NCBI RefSeq assembly: GCF_900961225.1
Contig: NZ_CAAHFN010000087.1
Span: 1-64,000 of the forward strand
Source of the DNA: Modicisalibacter radicis
GTDB lineage: Bacteria; Pseudomonadota; Gammaproteobacteria; Pseudomonadales; Halomonadaceae
DNA: 64,000 nt
Direction of reading: 5' to 3'
A program made the position numbers and the translations under genes. The notes below the pieces were generated by a model. The model ran no database searches. It was not told the DNA's origin and saw nothing but the letters and a program-made list of their open reading frames with translations. Position 1 is the stretch's first letter; every line of letters starts with the position of its first letter. Of this stretch, positions 27,203 through 35,397 are shown one piece after another.

Positions 27203-28531
27203 TCAGTTCATCATCAGGTCGGGAAGCCAGGTGGCGATGCCCGGGAAGAAGCACAGCAGCACGATCCCCAGCACCATGCACAGGGCATAGGGCAGGCTGC
27301 CCAGCAGCACGTCGCGCAGCGCGATGTCGGGTGCGATGCCCTTGATGATGAACAGGTTCAGGCCCACCGGCGGGGTGATCAGCCCGATCTCCAGGTTGAT
27401 GGTCAGGATGACCGCGAACCAGTAGGGATCGAAGTTCGCCGCGAGGATGATCGGCAGCAGGATCGGCGCGGTCATCACGATCACCGCCACCGGCGGCAGG
27501 AAGAACCCGGCCACCAGCAAAAACAGGTTGATGATGCCCATCAGCACCCAGCGGTTGACCTCGAGATCGGCGATCGCCCCGGCCACGGTCTGGGTGATGA
27601 ACATCGACGACAGCGCATAGGCGAAGATCTCCGCGGCGGCGATGATCAGCATGATCATCACGCTCTCGCGCAGCGCGTCGCGCATGATCAGCTTGAGCGG
27701 TTTGGCCTGCCACATGCGATAGACCAGGATGGCCAGCGCCAGACACAGGAAGGCCCCGGCCCCGGCCGCTTCCGAAGGGGTCGCGACGCCGCCGTAGAGG
27801 GCGAACAGGATGCCGGTGACCACCACCAGGAACGGCAGCACCCGGACCAGCGCCTTGAGATTGCCCTCGACGTTGTCCTTGACCTGGGCCGCCGCCTGGG
27901 CGACCGGGTTCGGGGTGTCGTAGCCGCCGGCCAGCTTGCAGGCGATCAGCGTCCAGGTCATGAACAGCACGGCCAGCATGACGCCGGGCACGGCGCCGGC
28001 GATGAACAGCCGGCCGATCGAGGTCTCGGTGGAAATGCCGTAGACGATCATGGTCACCGAGGGCGGAATCAGGATCCCCAGCGTGCCGCCGGCGGCGATG
28101 CAGCCGGCCGCCACGCCGTCCGGGTAGCCGCGCTTGCGCATTTCGGGGATGCCCAGCTTGCCGATCGCCGCGCTGGTCGCCGGCGACGAGCCGGACAGTG
28201 CGGCGAAGATCGAACAGGCGCCAATGTTGGAGATCGCCAGCCCGCCGGGGACGCGGCCCAGCCACAGGTCGAGGGAGCGATACAGATCGCGCCCGGTGGG
28301 CGACGAGGCCACCGCCGCGCCCATCAGGATGAACATCGGGATCGCCACGAAACTGAACGAGGCGAGACTGCCGTAGAAGGTCTCGCCGAAGTAGGTCAGC
28401 TCGCCCATGCCCCGGTCGAGCACCAGCGCGCCGAGGGCCACGCTGCCCAGCGCGAAGGCGATCGGCGTGCCGATGGCCATCAGCACCACCAGCGCCACGA
28501 CGATCAGGATGCCGCTAGTGACTGGATCCAT
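27203..28531 (-). CDS. TRAP transporter large permease (probable malonate)
   Basis: A 442-residue DctM-type inner-membrane protein with about twelve hydrophobic segments. The ATG at 28531 begins MDPVTSGILIVVALVV. Typical features are FVAIPMFILMGAAVASS, the GxGPATSA-like ALSGSSPATSAAIG turn, and GLITPPVGLNLFIIKG. It overlaps the small-subunit gene by 17 bases. The order binding protein, small permease, large permease, decarboxylase, synthetase is the same as matPQMAB of Sinorhizobium, where the TRAP system imports malonate. Confidence 0.9.
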   Translation of the reverse strand: MDPVTSGILIVVALVVLMAIGTPIAFALGSVALGALVLDRGMGELTYFGETFYGSLASFSFVAIPMFILMGAAVASSPTGRDLYRSLDLWLGRVPGGLAISNIGACSIFAALSGSSPATSAAIGKLGIPEMRKRGYPDGVAAGCIAAGGTLGILIPPSVTMIVYGISTETSIGRLFIAGAVPGVMLAVLFMTWTLIACKLAGGYDTPNPVAQAAAQVKDNVEGNLKALVRVLPFLVVVTGILFALYGGVATPSEAAGAGAFLCLALAILVYRMWQAKPLKLIMRDALRESVMIMLIIAAAEIFAYALSSMFITQTVAGAIADLEVNRWVLMGIINLFLLVAGFFLPPVAVIVMTAPILLPIILAANFDPYWFAVILTINLEIGLITPPVGLNLFIIKGIAPDIALRDVLLGSLPYALCMVLGIVLLCFFPGIATWLPDLMMN

Positions 28532-29054
28532 GTTCGGACTCCCCGCGAAGAATTTCCGCCACGTACTGCAGCGAGAGCAGACTGGCACCGATGGCCATGG
28601 GCGCGAGCGCCGGCCACAGCGGCGGGTTCCATACCGTGCCCGTGGTCCAGCCGCCATGCCAGGCCTCGAGCACGTACAGCCAGGCGCCGTAGGTCAGCGC
28701 GATGCAGAAGCCCAGGCCGACCAGCGAGGCGACCAGCAGCATGGCCTTCTTGAGCCAGCCACCGAGCGCATCGGGCAGCACGGTGACCGCGACATGGCCG
28801 CCGGTCATCAGCACATAGGGGGCACCGAGCAGCATCGCGCCGGTGACGGAAAACACCGCGAACTCGGTTTGCCAGACGGTGCTCTGGCCCAGCGCGTAAC
28901 GCATGAAGATCATGTGGCAGACGGCGAGCACACCGGCGGCCAGGGCGGCGGCGGCCAGCACCGCCACGCCGCCGGACACGGCATCCATCAGGCGGATGTA
29001 GCCCCCGGTCACGCCATGCTTGGGCAGCAACGGGGGGCTCGAGGTATGGGCCAT
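28515..29054 (-). CDS. TRAP transporter small permease (probable malonate)
   Basis: A 179-residue DctQ-type membrane protein with four hydrophobic segments, the expected partner of the large permease it overlaps. An extended N-terminus (MAHTSSPPLLPKHGVTGGYIRLMDAV) precedes the first helix. It lies 88 bases downstream of the binding-protein gene. Confidence 0.87.
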   Translation of the reverse strand: MAHTSSPPLLPKHGVTGGYIRLMDAVSGGVAVLAAAALAAGVLAVCHMIFMRYALGQSTVWQTEFAVFSVTGAMLLGAPYVLMTGGHVAVTVLPDALGGWLKKAMLLVASLVGLGFCIALTYGAWLYVLEAWHGGWTTGTVWNPPLWPALAPMAIGASLLSLQYVAEILRGESEHGSSH

Positions 29055-29142
29055 GACGCCTCCCTCAGCGATGAGTGAAGGGCCGCCCGGACACGGCGGC
29101 CGACAAAGCGACTGCCCGGCGACAGCGGCCGGGCCGGTGGAC

Positions 29143-30141
29143 TCACTCCACGGCCAGCGCCGCGTCGATCAGGGCCTGGCCATTGGGCACGTTCTCGGCA
29201 AAGGTCTTGTAGGAGCTCTCCTTGGCGATCTCCAGCCAGGCGTTGTAGTCCTCCGCCGACATGTTCACCACCTCGACATCGTTCTCCTTGAACACGTCGA
29301 CCATCTTCTGGTCGAGTGCGGCGGCTTCGCTGGCGAAGAACGCTTCCGCCTTCTGGCCGGCCTCGGTCAGGGCCTGCTGCTGTTTCTCATTGAGGCCATC
29401 CCAGCTCTGCTGGGAGATCAGGATCGGCTCGTACATGAACCACAGGGCGTTTTCGCCGGGGGCGGTCAGGCAGGTGACCTGCTCGTAGATGCGGTAGGAG
29501 ACGAACGAGCCGGACGAGGTGTTGGCGCCGTCGAGCACGCCGGTCTGCATCGCCGTGTAGATTTCCGAAGAGGGCATCGAGGCGATCGACGCACCGGCGG
29601 TGGCCAGCATCTCGTCGAAGGCCGGGCCGGCGGCGCGCATGGCCTGACCCTGGACGGTATCCGGCGAGGTGATGCACCGCTCGTTCGAGGCGAAGCCGCC
29701 CGCCAGCCAGGCATCGGCGAGGACCTTGACCCCGGCGTCGTTGATCACCTGCTTGATCATGTCCATGAATTCGGAGTCGTTGAGACGCTGGGCGCGCTCA
29801 TGGCTGCGCACCAGGCCCGGCATCAGGGTCGCCGAGAACTCGGGGTGGCGGCCGCTGGCGTAGTCCAGCGGCAACGAGGTCATGTCCAGCCGGCCGCGCA
29901 CCAGCGCGCCCCACTGTTCCTTGGCGTCGAACAGCGACTGCCCCGGGTAGACCTGGATCTCGAGGTCGACATCGGCGGCTTCGACCTCCTTGGCCATCAA
30001 CTGGACCATCTCGTCGCGCACGTCGCCCTTGCCGCCGGGAAACTGGTGGGAAGCGCGCAGCACGGTTTCGGCCGAGGCCGCGGAACTAAAGGCAACGGCC
30101 AGGCCGAGGGCGGTCAGCAGCGGGAGGGAGGTGAGTTTCAT
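29143..30141 (-). CDS. TRAP transporter substrate-binding protein (probable malonate)
   Basis: A 332-residue periplasmic DctP-type protein with a signal peptide ending AASA. The family pattern is present: ASHQFPGGKGD near the N-terminus, the RGRLDMTSLPL region, and AGPAFDEMLATAGASIASMPSSEIYTAMQTG around the ligand arginine/serine positions. It is the first gene of the malonate operon, facing a GntR regulator across a 141-base promoter region. Confidence 0.9.
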   Translation of the reverse strand: MKLTSLPLLTALGLAVAFSSAASAETVLRASHQFPGGKGDVRDEMVQLMAKEVEAADVDLEIQVYPGQSLFDAKEQWGALVRGRLDMTSLPLDYASGRHPEFSATLMPGLVRSHERAQRLNDSEFMDMIKQVINDAGVKVLADAWLAGGFASNERCITSPDTVQGQAMRAAGPAFDEMLATAGASIASMPSSEIYTAMQTGVLDGANTSSGSFVSYRIYEQVTCLTAPGENALWFMYEPILISQQSWDGLNEKQQQALTEAGQKAEAFFASEAAALDQKMVDVFKENDVEVVNMSAEDYNAWLEIAKESSYKTFAENVPNGQALIDAALAVE

Positions 30142-30174
30142 GGTGGCGTCTCCTGTGGATTGTTATTGTGCTAG

Positions 30175-30201
30175 GTATATATCAGGCGTGCTGATGTATA
30201 C
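30175..30201. promoter_or_regulatory. Probable operator of the malonate regulator
   Basis: GTATATATCAG (30175-30185) and CTGATGTATAC (30191-30201) form an 11-bp inverted repeat with one mismatch and a 5-nt spacer, in the AT-rich divergent promoter region. Rhizobial MatR binds a palindrome containing TGTATACA-like sequence, and TGTATAC occurs here in the right arm. Confidence 0.55.
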
Positions 30202-30282
30202 TTTAATAGCGGTGCTAATATATTTATGTCAATTTTTTGACCCTAGACCATGGTTGCAGAGGCAGCGGCCGGGAGGTGACGC

Positions 30283-30969
30283 ATGGGCGGCATGAAGCGA
30301 TCCAACACGCAGCGACTCAGGGACGCGCTGGAGAATGACATTCTCAACGGGCACCGGGTGCCGGGGGAGCGCCTAGATCCGGAAGCGTTGGGCCAGGAAT
30401 TCAACGTCTCGCGCACTCCGGTCCGCGAAGCCATCCACCAGTTGGTGGCCAGTGGGCTGGTCACCGTGCAACCCAAGAAGGGCACCTTCGTCGCCGAGGT
30501 CGGCATCGACCGGCTGATCGAGATGTTCGAGGTCATGGCGGAGCTGGAGGGGATGTGCGGGCGTCTCGCCGCGCGCCGCATCACGGCGCTGGAGCTTGCC
30601 GAGCTCCGCGACGCCCTGACGCGCTGCGAGCAGGCCGCCGGGAACGGCGATACCGACGAGTACTATTATGAGAACGAAGCCTTCCATGGCTGCATCTACG
30701 CCGCCAGCCACAATGCCTTTCTCGCCGACGAGGCCCGCCAGTTGAAGATGCGCCTGAAGCCCTACCGGCGCCTGCAGCTCAAGGTGCGCCACCGCATGCA
30801 GTCGTCACTCGACGAGCACCGGCACATCGTGGCGGCGATCGAGGCGGGCGATAGCCAGGCGGCCGAGGAGGCGCTGCGCTCGCATGTACTGGTCCAGGGC
30901 GAGCGGTTCAGCGACCTGGTGGCGAGCGTCAAGGATCTGAGCCGCGTCACGCTGGCCGAGCCGTCCTGA
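30283..30969 (+). CDS. GntR/FadR-family regulator, probable malonate regulator (MatR-like)
   Basis: A 228-residue regulator. The N-terminal winged helix (about residues 8-70, with FNVSRTPVREAIHQLVASGLV) is followed by a C-terminal FCD ligand domain with metal-type residues (FHGCIYAASHN, LDEHRHIVAAI, LRSHV). It is divergent from the malonate TRAP operon, with a palindrome in between. By analogy with MatR it would sense malonate and repress the operon until malonate is present. Confidence 0.87.
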   Translation: MGGMKRSNTQRLRDALENDILNGHRVPGERLDPEALGQEFNVSRTPVREAIHQLVASGLVTVQPKKGTFVAEVGIDRLIEMFEVMAELEGMCGRLAARRITALELAELRDALTRCEQAAGNGDTDEYYYENEAFHGCIYAASHNAFLADEARQLKMRLKPYRRLQLKVRHRMQSSLDEHRHIVAAIEAGDSQAAEEALRSHVLVQGERFSDLVASVKDLSRVTLAEPS

Positions 30970-31021
30970 GGCCATCGGCTGGCGTCCTCGCCTGCATTTC
31001 ACAGCCGAGCCGGGGGTTCGC

Positions 31022-31810
31022 ATGCTGTTGTCGTTACTGTTCTATTGCCTGATCGGCGGCGTCGCCGGCTTCATCGCCGGGCTGTTCGGCATCGGCGGCG
31101 GTGTGGTGATCGTCCCGGCGCTGCTCCTTGCATTCGCCCAGCAGGGCATCGATGCGTCGGTCATGACCCACATGGCCATCGGCACGTCGCTGGCGACCAT
31201 CGCGGTGACGGGCTCCTCGTCGGCGTTCGGCCATTGGCAGCGTGGCGCCGTGGCCCGGCCACTGCTGGTGCGATTACTGCCGGGGCTGATCGCGGGGGCG
31301 ATCCTGGGCGGGCTGCTGGCGAGCGTGCTGCCGGCCGCCCAGTTGCAGCTGCTGTTCGGCCTGTTCCTGATCCTGCTGGCGCTGAGGCTGCTGCTGTCGC
31401 GCATGCCCCGCGCATCGGGTGAAGGGGCCGGTACGCTCCAGACGCTCGGCGCCGGGTCGGTGATCGGCACGTTCTCGGCGCTGTTCGGCATCGGCGGCGG
31501 GGTGCTCAGCGTGCCGTGGCTGTTGCGCAGCGGGGCGAGCATGACCCGAGCCATTGGCACCTCGGCCGCCTGCGGGATTCCCATCGCGGCATTCGGCGCG
31601 CTGACCTTCGTGGCGACCGGATATCGCCACGCCGCGCTGCCCGAGTACGCCACCGGCTTCCTCTACTGGCCGGCCTTCCTCGGCATGGTGCTGTGCAGCG
31701 TGCCGTTCGCCAGGCTCGGCGTTGCCGTCGCCCATCGATTACCGGCCGGCGTGCTCAGGAAGCTGTTCGCCCTGGTCATCCTGCTGGTGGGGGTCAAGAT
31801 CATCTTCTGA
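31022..31810 (+). CDS. TauE/SafE-family membrane transporter
   Basis: A 262-residue inner-membrane protein with about eight hydrophobic segments and the duplicated family motif GLFGIGGGVVIVP (near residue 20) and ALFGIGGGVLSVP (near residue 157). TauE/SafE proteins export sulfite, sulfoacetate or other organic anions. It follows the GntR gene by 52 bases in the same direction. The transported anion is unknown; a role with malonate is possible but unsupported. Confidence 0.85.
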   Translation: MLLSLLFYCLIGGVAGFIAGLFGIGGGVVIVPALLLAFAQQGIDASVMTHMAIGTSLATIAVTGSSSAFGHWQRGAVARPLLVRLLPGLIAGAILGGLLASVLPAAQLQLLFGLFLILLALRLLLSRMPRASGEGAGTLQTLGAGSVIGTFSALFGIGGGVLSVPWLLRSGASMTRAIGTSAACGIPIAAFGALTFVATGYRHAALPEYATGFLYWPAFLGMVLCSVPFARLGVAVAHRLPAGVLRKLFALVILLVGVKIIF

Positions 31811-31858
31811 GAGGGCCGGCCATTAGCATTTACCGGGATGTGACTGCAAACTAGGCTC

Positions 31859-33100
31859 ATGGCATTTTTCAGGACGACGACGGCTCCGGAGGCGGCATTG
31901 ACTGATACCTACCGTGCGCAAGGCCCCATCATCAACTCCTTGCTGGACACCGATTGGTACAAGATCACGATGATGCAGGGGGTCCACCACAAGTATCCCA
32001 ATGCCAGCGTGACGTGGGAATTCCGCTCTCGCAATGCCGAGGACCTGGCGCCTTATGTCGACGAGATACGGGCCCAGATCGACTATCTGGCGACGCTGAA
32101 GTTGAGCCGGGAGGAATCGGCCTATCTGCGTAGCTTTGCCTACATGACCCCGGATTTCATCCGCTTCCTTGAGCTGTTCCGTTTCAACCCGGAATATGTC
32201 GTCGTGGGCATGGACGGCGATGACCTGTGTATCGTCATCGATGGCCCCTGGTCGCATAGCATCCTCTACGAGATCGTCATACTGGCGATCATCAGCGAGG
32301 TCCGTAACCGCGCCCTGTATCCCGAGGTGACCGTCGATCAGGCTGTGGCGCAGCTGCATGCCAAGATCGATACGCTGAACCGTCACTACTCACCCGACGA
32401 GCTCAAGGGGTTCAACCTGGCGGATTTCGGCACCCGCCGGCGTCTTTCCCAACCCGTTCAGGAAGCCATCATCGAGGTTCTCGAACGCCAGTTTCCCGGC
32501 AATTTCGTCGGAACCAGCAACGTCGATATCGCGCGTCGTCACGGCCTTGCGCCGATGGGTACCATGGCTCATGAATGGATCATGGCCCATCAGCAACTGG
32601 GCAGCCGGCTGATCGACAGCCAGCAGTCCGCGCTCGAGGCCTGGGTGCAGGAGTATCGGGGGCATCTGGGCGTCGCCCTGACCGATACCATCACCCTCGA
32701 TGCGTTTCTGAACGATTTCGATCTGTATTTTGCCAAGCTGTTCGACGGGCTGCGTCACGACAGCGGCGATCCCATGATCTTCGCCGAGAAGTGTATCCGG
32801 CATTACGAAAAGCTGGGCATCGATCCGATGACCAAGACGCTGATCTTCAGCGATGCACTGACGTTCGACAGGGCCATGGAGATCAAGACGGCGTTGCAGG
32901 GGCGGATCAGGACCAGCTTCGGCATCGGCACCAGCCTGACCTGCGACGTGCCGGGGCTCAGGCCGCTGAACATCGTGATCAAGATGATGTCGTGCAACGG
33001 GCGTCCGGTCGCAAAGATCTCCGACGAACCGGGCAAGGCCACCTCCCGCGACCACGATTACGTCAAGTACATGAAAAGTGTTTTCGGTGTGCCGCATTGA
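31859..33100 (+). CDS. pncB: Nicotinate phosphoribosyltransferase
   Basis: A 413-residue enzyme of NAD salvage that joins nicotinate and PRPP. Family motifs are [15 protein letters not shown] near residue 28, FGTRRRLS near residue 190, [13 protein letters not shown], and TMAHEW with His238, the likely phosphorylated histidine. The RHDSGDP and KKLIFSDAL-like [10 protein letters not shown] segments line the PRPP site. The length is normal. It begins 48 bases after the TauE gene. A slightly longer N-terminus (about 20 residues before [11 protein letters not shown]) is unusual but has its own ribosome site. Confidence 0.93.
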   Translation: MAFFRTTTAPEAALTDTYRAQGPIINSLLDTDWYKITMMQGVHHKYPNASVTWEFRSRNAEDLAPYVDEIRAQIDYLATLKLSREESAYLRSFAYMTPDFIRFLELFRFNPEYVVVGMDGDDLCIVIDGPWSHSILYEIVILAIISEVRNRALYPEVTVDQAVAQLHAKIDTLNRHYSPDELKGFNLADFGTRRRLSQPVQEAIIEVLERQFPGNFVGTSNVDIARRHGLAPMGTMAHEWIMAHQQLGSRLIDSQQSALEAWVQEYRGHLGVALTDTITLDAFLNDFDLYFAKLFDGLRHDSGDPMIFAEKCIRHYEKLGIDPMTKTLIFSDALTFDRAMEIKTALQGRIRTSFGIGTSLTCDVPGLRPLNIVIKMMSCNGRPVAKISDEPGKATSRDHDYVKYMKSVFGVPH

Positions 33101-33303
33101 TCGAGGTGGTGGAAGGCGATGCCGCATCGTCTTTCGTCTTTCGAGCGATCTTCGTGAAGAAGTTATGAAAATGCGCGCAACGATTGGCGTGTAGCGGCTG
33201 GTATTAATTTAGTAGAGTCTTAATAAAAAGACATTAGTCGCATATGCTGCGCTGCAGCGAAAAAAGTATTATATTGAAAGTTAGCCCAATCAGGAGCGCT
33301 TTC

Positions 33304-33441
33304 ATGAATACATCATCCGCTATTGTTCGCCCGGTGGAGGCTCGAAGCCTGCAATTCGATCCGGAGGTTCTGCAGTACTGGGCTGACGCGGCACGCATTC
33401 AGCGTGCCGTGCACGACACCGTTGCCGCCTATCTAGGTTGA
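33304..33441 (+). CDS. Small hypothetical protein, 45 residues
   Basis: The ATG at 33304 has a perfect AGGAG eight bases upstream, and an AT-rich promoter-like stretch lies ahead (33190-33290). The product begins MNTSSAIVRPVEARSL and ends with an amphipathic helix rich in Ala and Arg (ADAARIQRAVHDTVAAYLG). Its size and style recall short DUF1127-like proteins of proteobacteria, but the match is not strong. The frame extends to 33244, where an earlier ATG lacks a ribosome site. Function unknown. Confidence 0.55.
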   Translation: MNTSSAIVRPVEARSLQFDPEVLQYWADAARIQRAVHDTVAAYLG

Positions 33442-34026
33442 ACTTCAAAGCTGTCGTCACGCCCATGGCTTGACGTTCCCCCTGGATGACCAATCCTGTC
33501 GACAGGCCATGTCGATGGGAACCGACGAAACTCCCTCCCACGGCTTGCCTTGTGTGGCCTGCCGCCTTCGAGTCGCATGCCAGTGCCGTTGGTAAGCGAC
33601 GCTGAAGGGGTACGGCTACCAGGGCAGCATCGACGGCATCATGCGTGTATAGAGGTTGAGTATTATCCACAGGGTGCCGCCGACCATGATAAGAAGAATA
33701 AGCGTCGTGAAGAGTATCAGGTGTAGGTCTGAGTCTCACCATGGAAGCGTTTCCGTGACCGCCCGGGCAAGGAAGGGGCCGTCTAGTCGCATGATGACGG
33801 TGGAGAGTGAACATGGCGCCATTTGACGTTGTCTGACTGCATCTGCCGTGCTTGCTCGGACGGCGCTATATCGAAGATGACTGATGCATGACTGCCTCGC
33901 CGGTCAGGGCTTCGCCGATGCAAGGTAGCCCGGCGGCAAGCGATAGTGGGTCGATGCAGACGCATGGATGGTTTCCGGATTCGCCCGGCACTCGGCTCGT
34001 GCGGGCCCGGCATTGGCCAAGGGGAA
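33442..34026. other. Intergenic region with a degenerate coding remnant
   Basis: Nearly 600 bases with no intact gene. Open frames on either strand read as arginine- and proline-rich shadows. The only protein-like stretch is the membrane-helix remnant at 33616-33735 on the minus strand. Confidence 0.45.
33616..33735 (-). pseudogene. Remnant or start-less small membrane peptide, CyoD-like tail
   Basis: After an in-frame TGA, the minus strand reads DSDLHLILFTTLILLI, then MVGGTLWIILNLYTRMMP, and a TAG stop at 33616. This is one good membrane helix with a GGTLWI...NL...MMP ending that resembles the last helix of cytochrome o oxidase subunit IV (CyoD). There is no ATG before the helix and no oxidase gene nearby. 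It could be a decayed gene end, or a tiny real protein using a rare start codon. Confidence 0.35.
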
Positions 34027-34341
34027 TCAGCCGTCTCGCCGCGGTGAGTCCACTGCATCCGAGGCATCGTCGATGTGACGCTTTCTTCTCTTCTGCTCGC
34101 TTGCCTGGGCGCCCGGCGAGCTGTTGTGTCCCGGCGTCTGCCGAGAGGCGGGTTCCTTCTCGTTGTCGACATTGGCGTCGGGCCGGTAGACCTCGGTATC
34201 CCGGTCCTGCGTGGGCCGGGTGCCGGCGGCCTCTTTCGGCCTGTCCTTGTCGACGAGGCGACGGCTCTTTTCCCTCTCGGCATTATCGGCGGCATTCCTG
34301 CCGTCTGCGTTTCCTGTATCCTTTCCGTTGGATTCCGACAT
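34027..34341 (-). CDS. Hydrophilic, probably disordered small protein
   Basis: A 104-residue protein dominated by Asp, Glu, Arg, Lys, Asn and Ser, with no predicted hydrophobic core, beginning MSESNGKDTGNADGRN. An AAGGA ribosome site lies a few bases before the ATG. Such hydrophilins are often stress-induced, and the next two leftward genes are of stress type. I do not recognise the family. An alternative view is a spurious frame, but the ribosome site and composition argue for a gene. Confidence 0.55.
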   Translation of the reverse strand: MSESNGKDTGNADGRNAADNAEREKSRRLVDKDRPKEAAGTRPTQDRDTEVYRPDANVDNEKEPASRQTPGHNSSPGAQASEQKRRKRHIDDASDAVDSPRRDG

Positions 34342-34691
34342 GGGGCTTCCTTGGCGCAGAAATCGAGTGACAAGGAAAGCGTAGTCCGCGAATCGTCATA
34401 AGAGCAAGTGTCGTTAAGGGGTCGTCTGGCATGAACTCCACGACAAGCGGTCAGCACCGTTTATCAAAGTCATCATGCAATAACTGAAGCGCGATTAGGG
34501 CCCGGATTCCACGGTAGAATGCTGAGCCCTTATTGCTTTGAACGAGCTTTATCGCACTCGGTTCGGATAGCTGCGGGCCGCATTTTAATGAGGATCATAT
34601 ATGTCGGTCGTACAAGAAACGGGACCGGCGATCACCGGTCCCGTCGGTGCAAGGTTAGCCTGGCTTGTCCCGGCCAGACTGGAGCGAGTCT
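34342..34691. other. Intergenic region with terminator
   Basis: About 350 bases without a gene. The left part must hold the promoter of the hydrophilic protein. The right part holds the hairpin at 34620-34643 that ends the next gene. Confidence 0.5.
34620..34643 (-). terminator. Terminator of the ferritin-like small protein gene
   Basis: CGGGACCGG (34620-34628) and CCGGTCCCG (34635-34643) form a perfect 9-bp stem with a 6-nt loop. On the minus strand TTTCTTGT follows, a good intrinsic terminator about 50 bases past the stop at 34692. Confidence 0.75.
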
Positions 34692-34895
34692 CTACAGACG
34701 CTCCTTCAATATCCTGGCTGCCTTGTCGCCATGTTCCGAATAAAAGCGCTGTAGCTCTTCAAAAAACTTGGCGGCTTCGTCATCGTTGTCACGCTGGGCG
34801 TCGCTGGCATACTGCTTGCAATTTTCCGAGCCCTGGGCGAGATGATAGATAGAACTAATCATGTTGTAGTTCTTGTCCTTGACGGAATTGGCCAT
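34692..34895 (-). CDS. Small helical (ferritin-like) protein of unknown function
   Basis: The product from the ATG at 34895 has 67 residues, MANSVKDKNYNMISSIYHLAQG..., all helical in character. It contains EDA/SDAQRDNDDEAAKFFEELQ, a pattern seen in a common small protein family of halophilic and pseudomonad bacteria with a ferritin-like two-helix layout. A longer frame to 34961 would prepend a Cys-rich stretch without a ribosome site, so I reject it. It lies 99 bases downstream of the KGG gene and may be co-transcribed with it. The role is probably in stress (inference). Confidence 0.72.
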   Translation of the reverse strand: MANSVKDKNYNMISSIYHLAQGSENCKQYASDAQRDNDDEAAKFFEELQRFYSEHGDKAARILKERL

Positions 34896-34994
34896 GATTA
34901 AGCTTCTTTCCTTGAACTTGGTTCTCGCTTTTCGGCACGTCCTTGTGCATTCCTGGCACATCCCCTTTACCGGTTTCCATGTCGAGGTTACGGC

Positions 34995-35084
34995 TTAGCT
35001 GTTGCGGCCACCTTTCTGGCCGGCCTTGGATGCACGCTGGGGATCTTCTGCGAAGTTACCAGAACCGCCACGATGTTCAGCCAT
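34995..35084 (-). CDS. KGG-motif stress-type micro-protein, 29 residues
   Basis: The frame from the ATG at 35084 to the TAA at 34995 encodes 29 residues: MAEHRGGSGNFAEDPQ, then RASKAGQKGGRNS. The GGSGNFAEDPQRASKAGQKGG pattern is that of the KGG (YciG/con-10-type) family of stress-induced proteins. A textbook AAAGGAG lies seven bases before the ATG. Most relatives have two or more KGG repeats; this one has a single copy and is shorter. It is the first of two or three small leftward stress-type genes. Confidence 0.8.
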   Translation of the reverse strand: MAEHRGGSGNFAEDPQRASKAGQKGGRNS

Positions 35085-35156
35085 GATATTGCTCCTTTCA
35101 ATCTGGTTGATGTGAGCGTGTCTATCGTAAAAAGACTTTCCGCTTCACTTCATATC

Positions 35157-35182
35157 GAGTGTCACAATTCCGTGTGACACTC
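35157..35182. promoter_or_regulatory. Perfect palindrome upstream of the KGG gene
   Basis: GAGTGTCAC (35157-35165) and GTGACACTC (35174-35182) form a perfect 9-bp inverted repeat with an 8-nt AT-rich spacer. It lies 73 bases upstream of the KGG start, where an operator would sit. No T-tract follows on either strand, so a terminator is less likely. Confidence 0.5.
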
Positions 35183-35295
35183 TTGAAGTTAGCCACGCTC
35201 GGCGAACTCGGCAAATCTGCATGTGTAAAAAAAGCAACGATGGGTGAGCATTTTTGAGAGAAAAATCCGTTCTTGATCTGGGTTGTTTATCTCGG

Positions 35296-35397
35296 TTAAT
35301 TCATTCCGGAAAGCGCCTTGAGCGCCAAGTAACCAGTGCCCTTGGCGTAGCGCTTGTCGGGCTCTCCGAGCGCTGGTCGGTCTGGCTGCCTGCCTTG
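35296..35397 (-). other. Open frame continuing past the paiB stop codon
   Basis: After the TAG that ends the PaiB-like gene, the same frame stays open for about 33 codons. It ends with a protein-like GEPDKRYAKGTGYLALKAL and a TAA at 35296. PaiB proteins are normally about 205-210 residues, so the extension is not needed. It may be a remnant of another gene end or of an ancestral longer tail. Confidence 0.35.

Noticed and set aside
25913..28753. Plus-strand open frame of over 900 codons opposite matA and the TRAP permease genes
   Set aside because: Antisense shadow; rich in Asp/Gln/His/Arg with no domain and no ribosome site.
35157..35182. CRP site reading of the palindrome
   Set aside because: The arms are in the inverse order (TCACA...TGTGA rather than TGTGA...TCACA), so it is not a standard CRP box.
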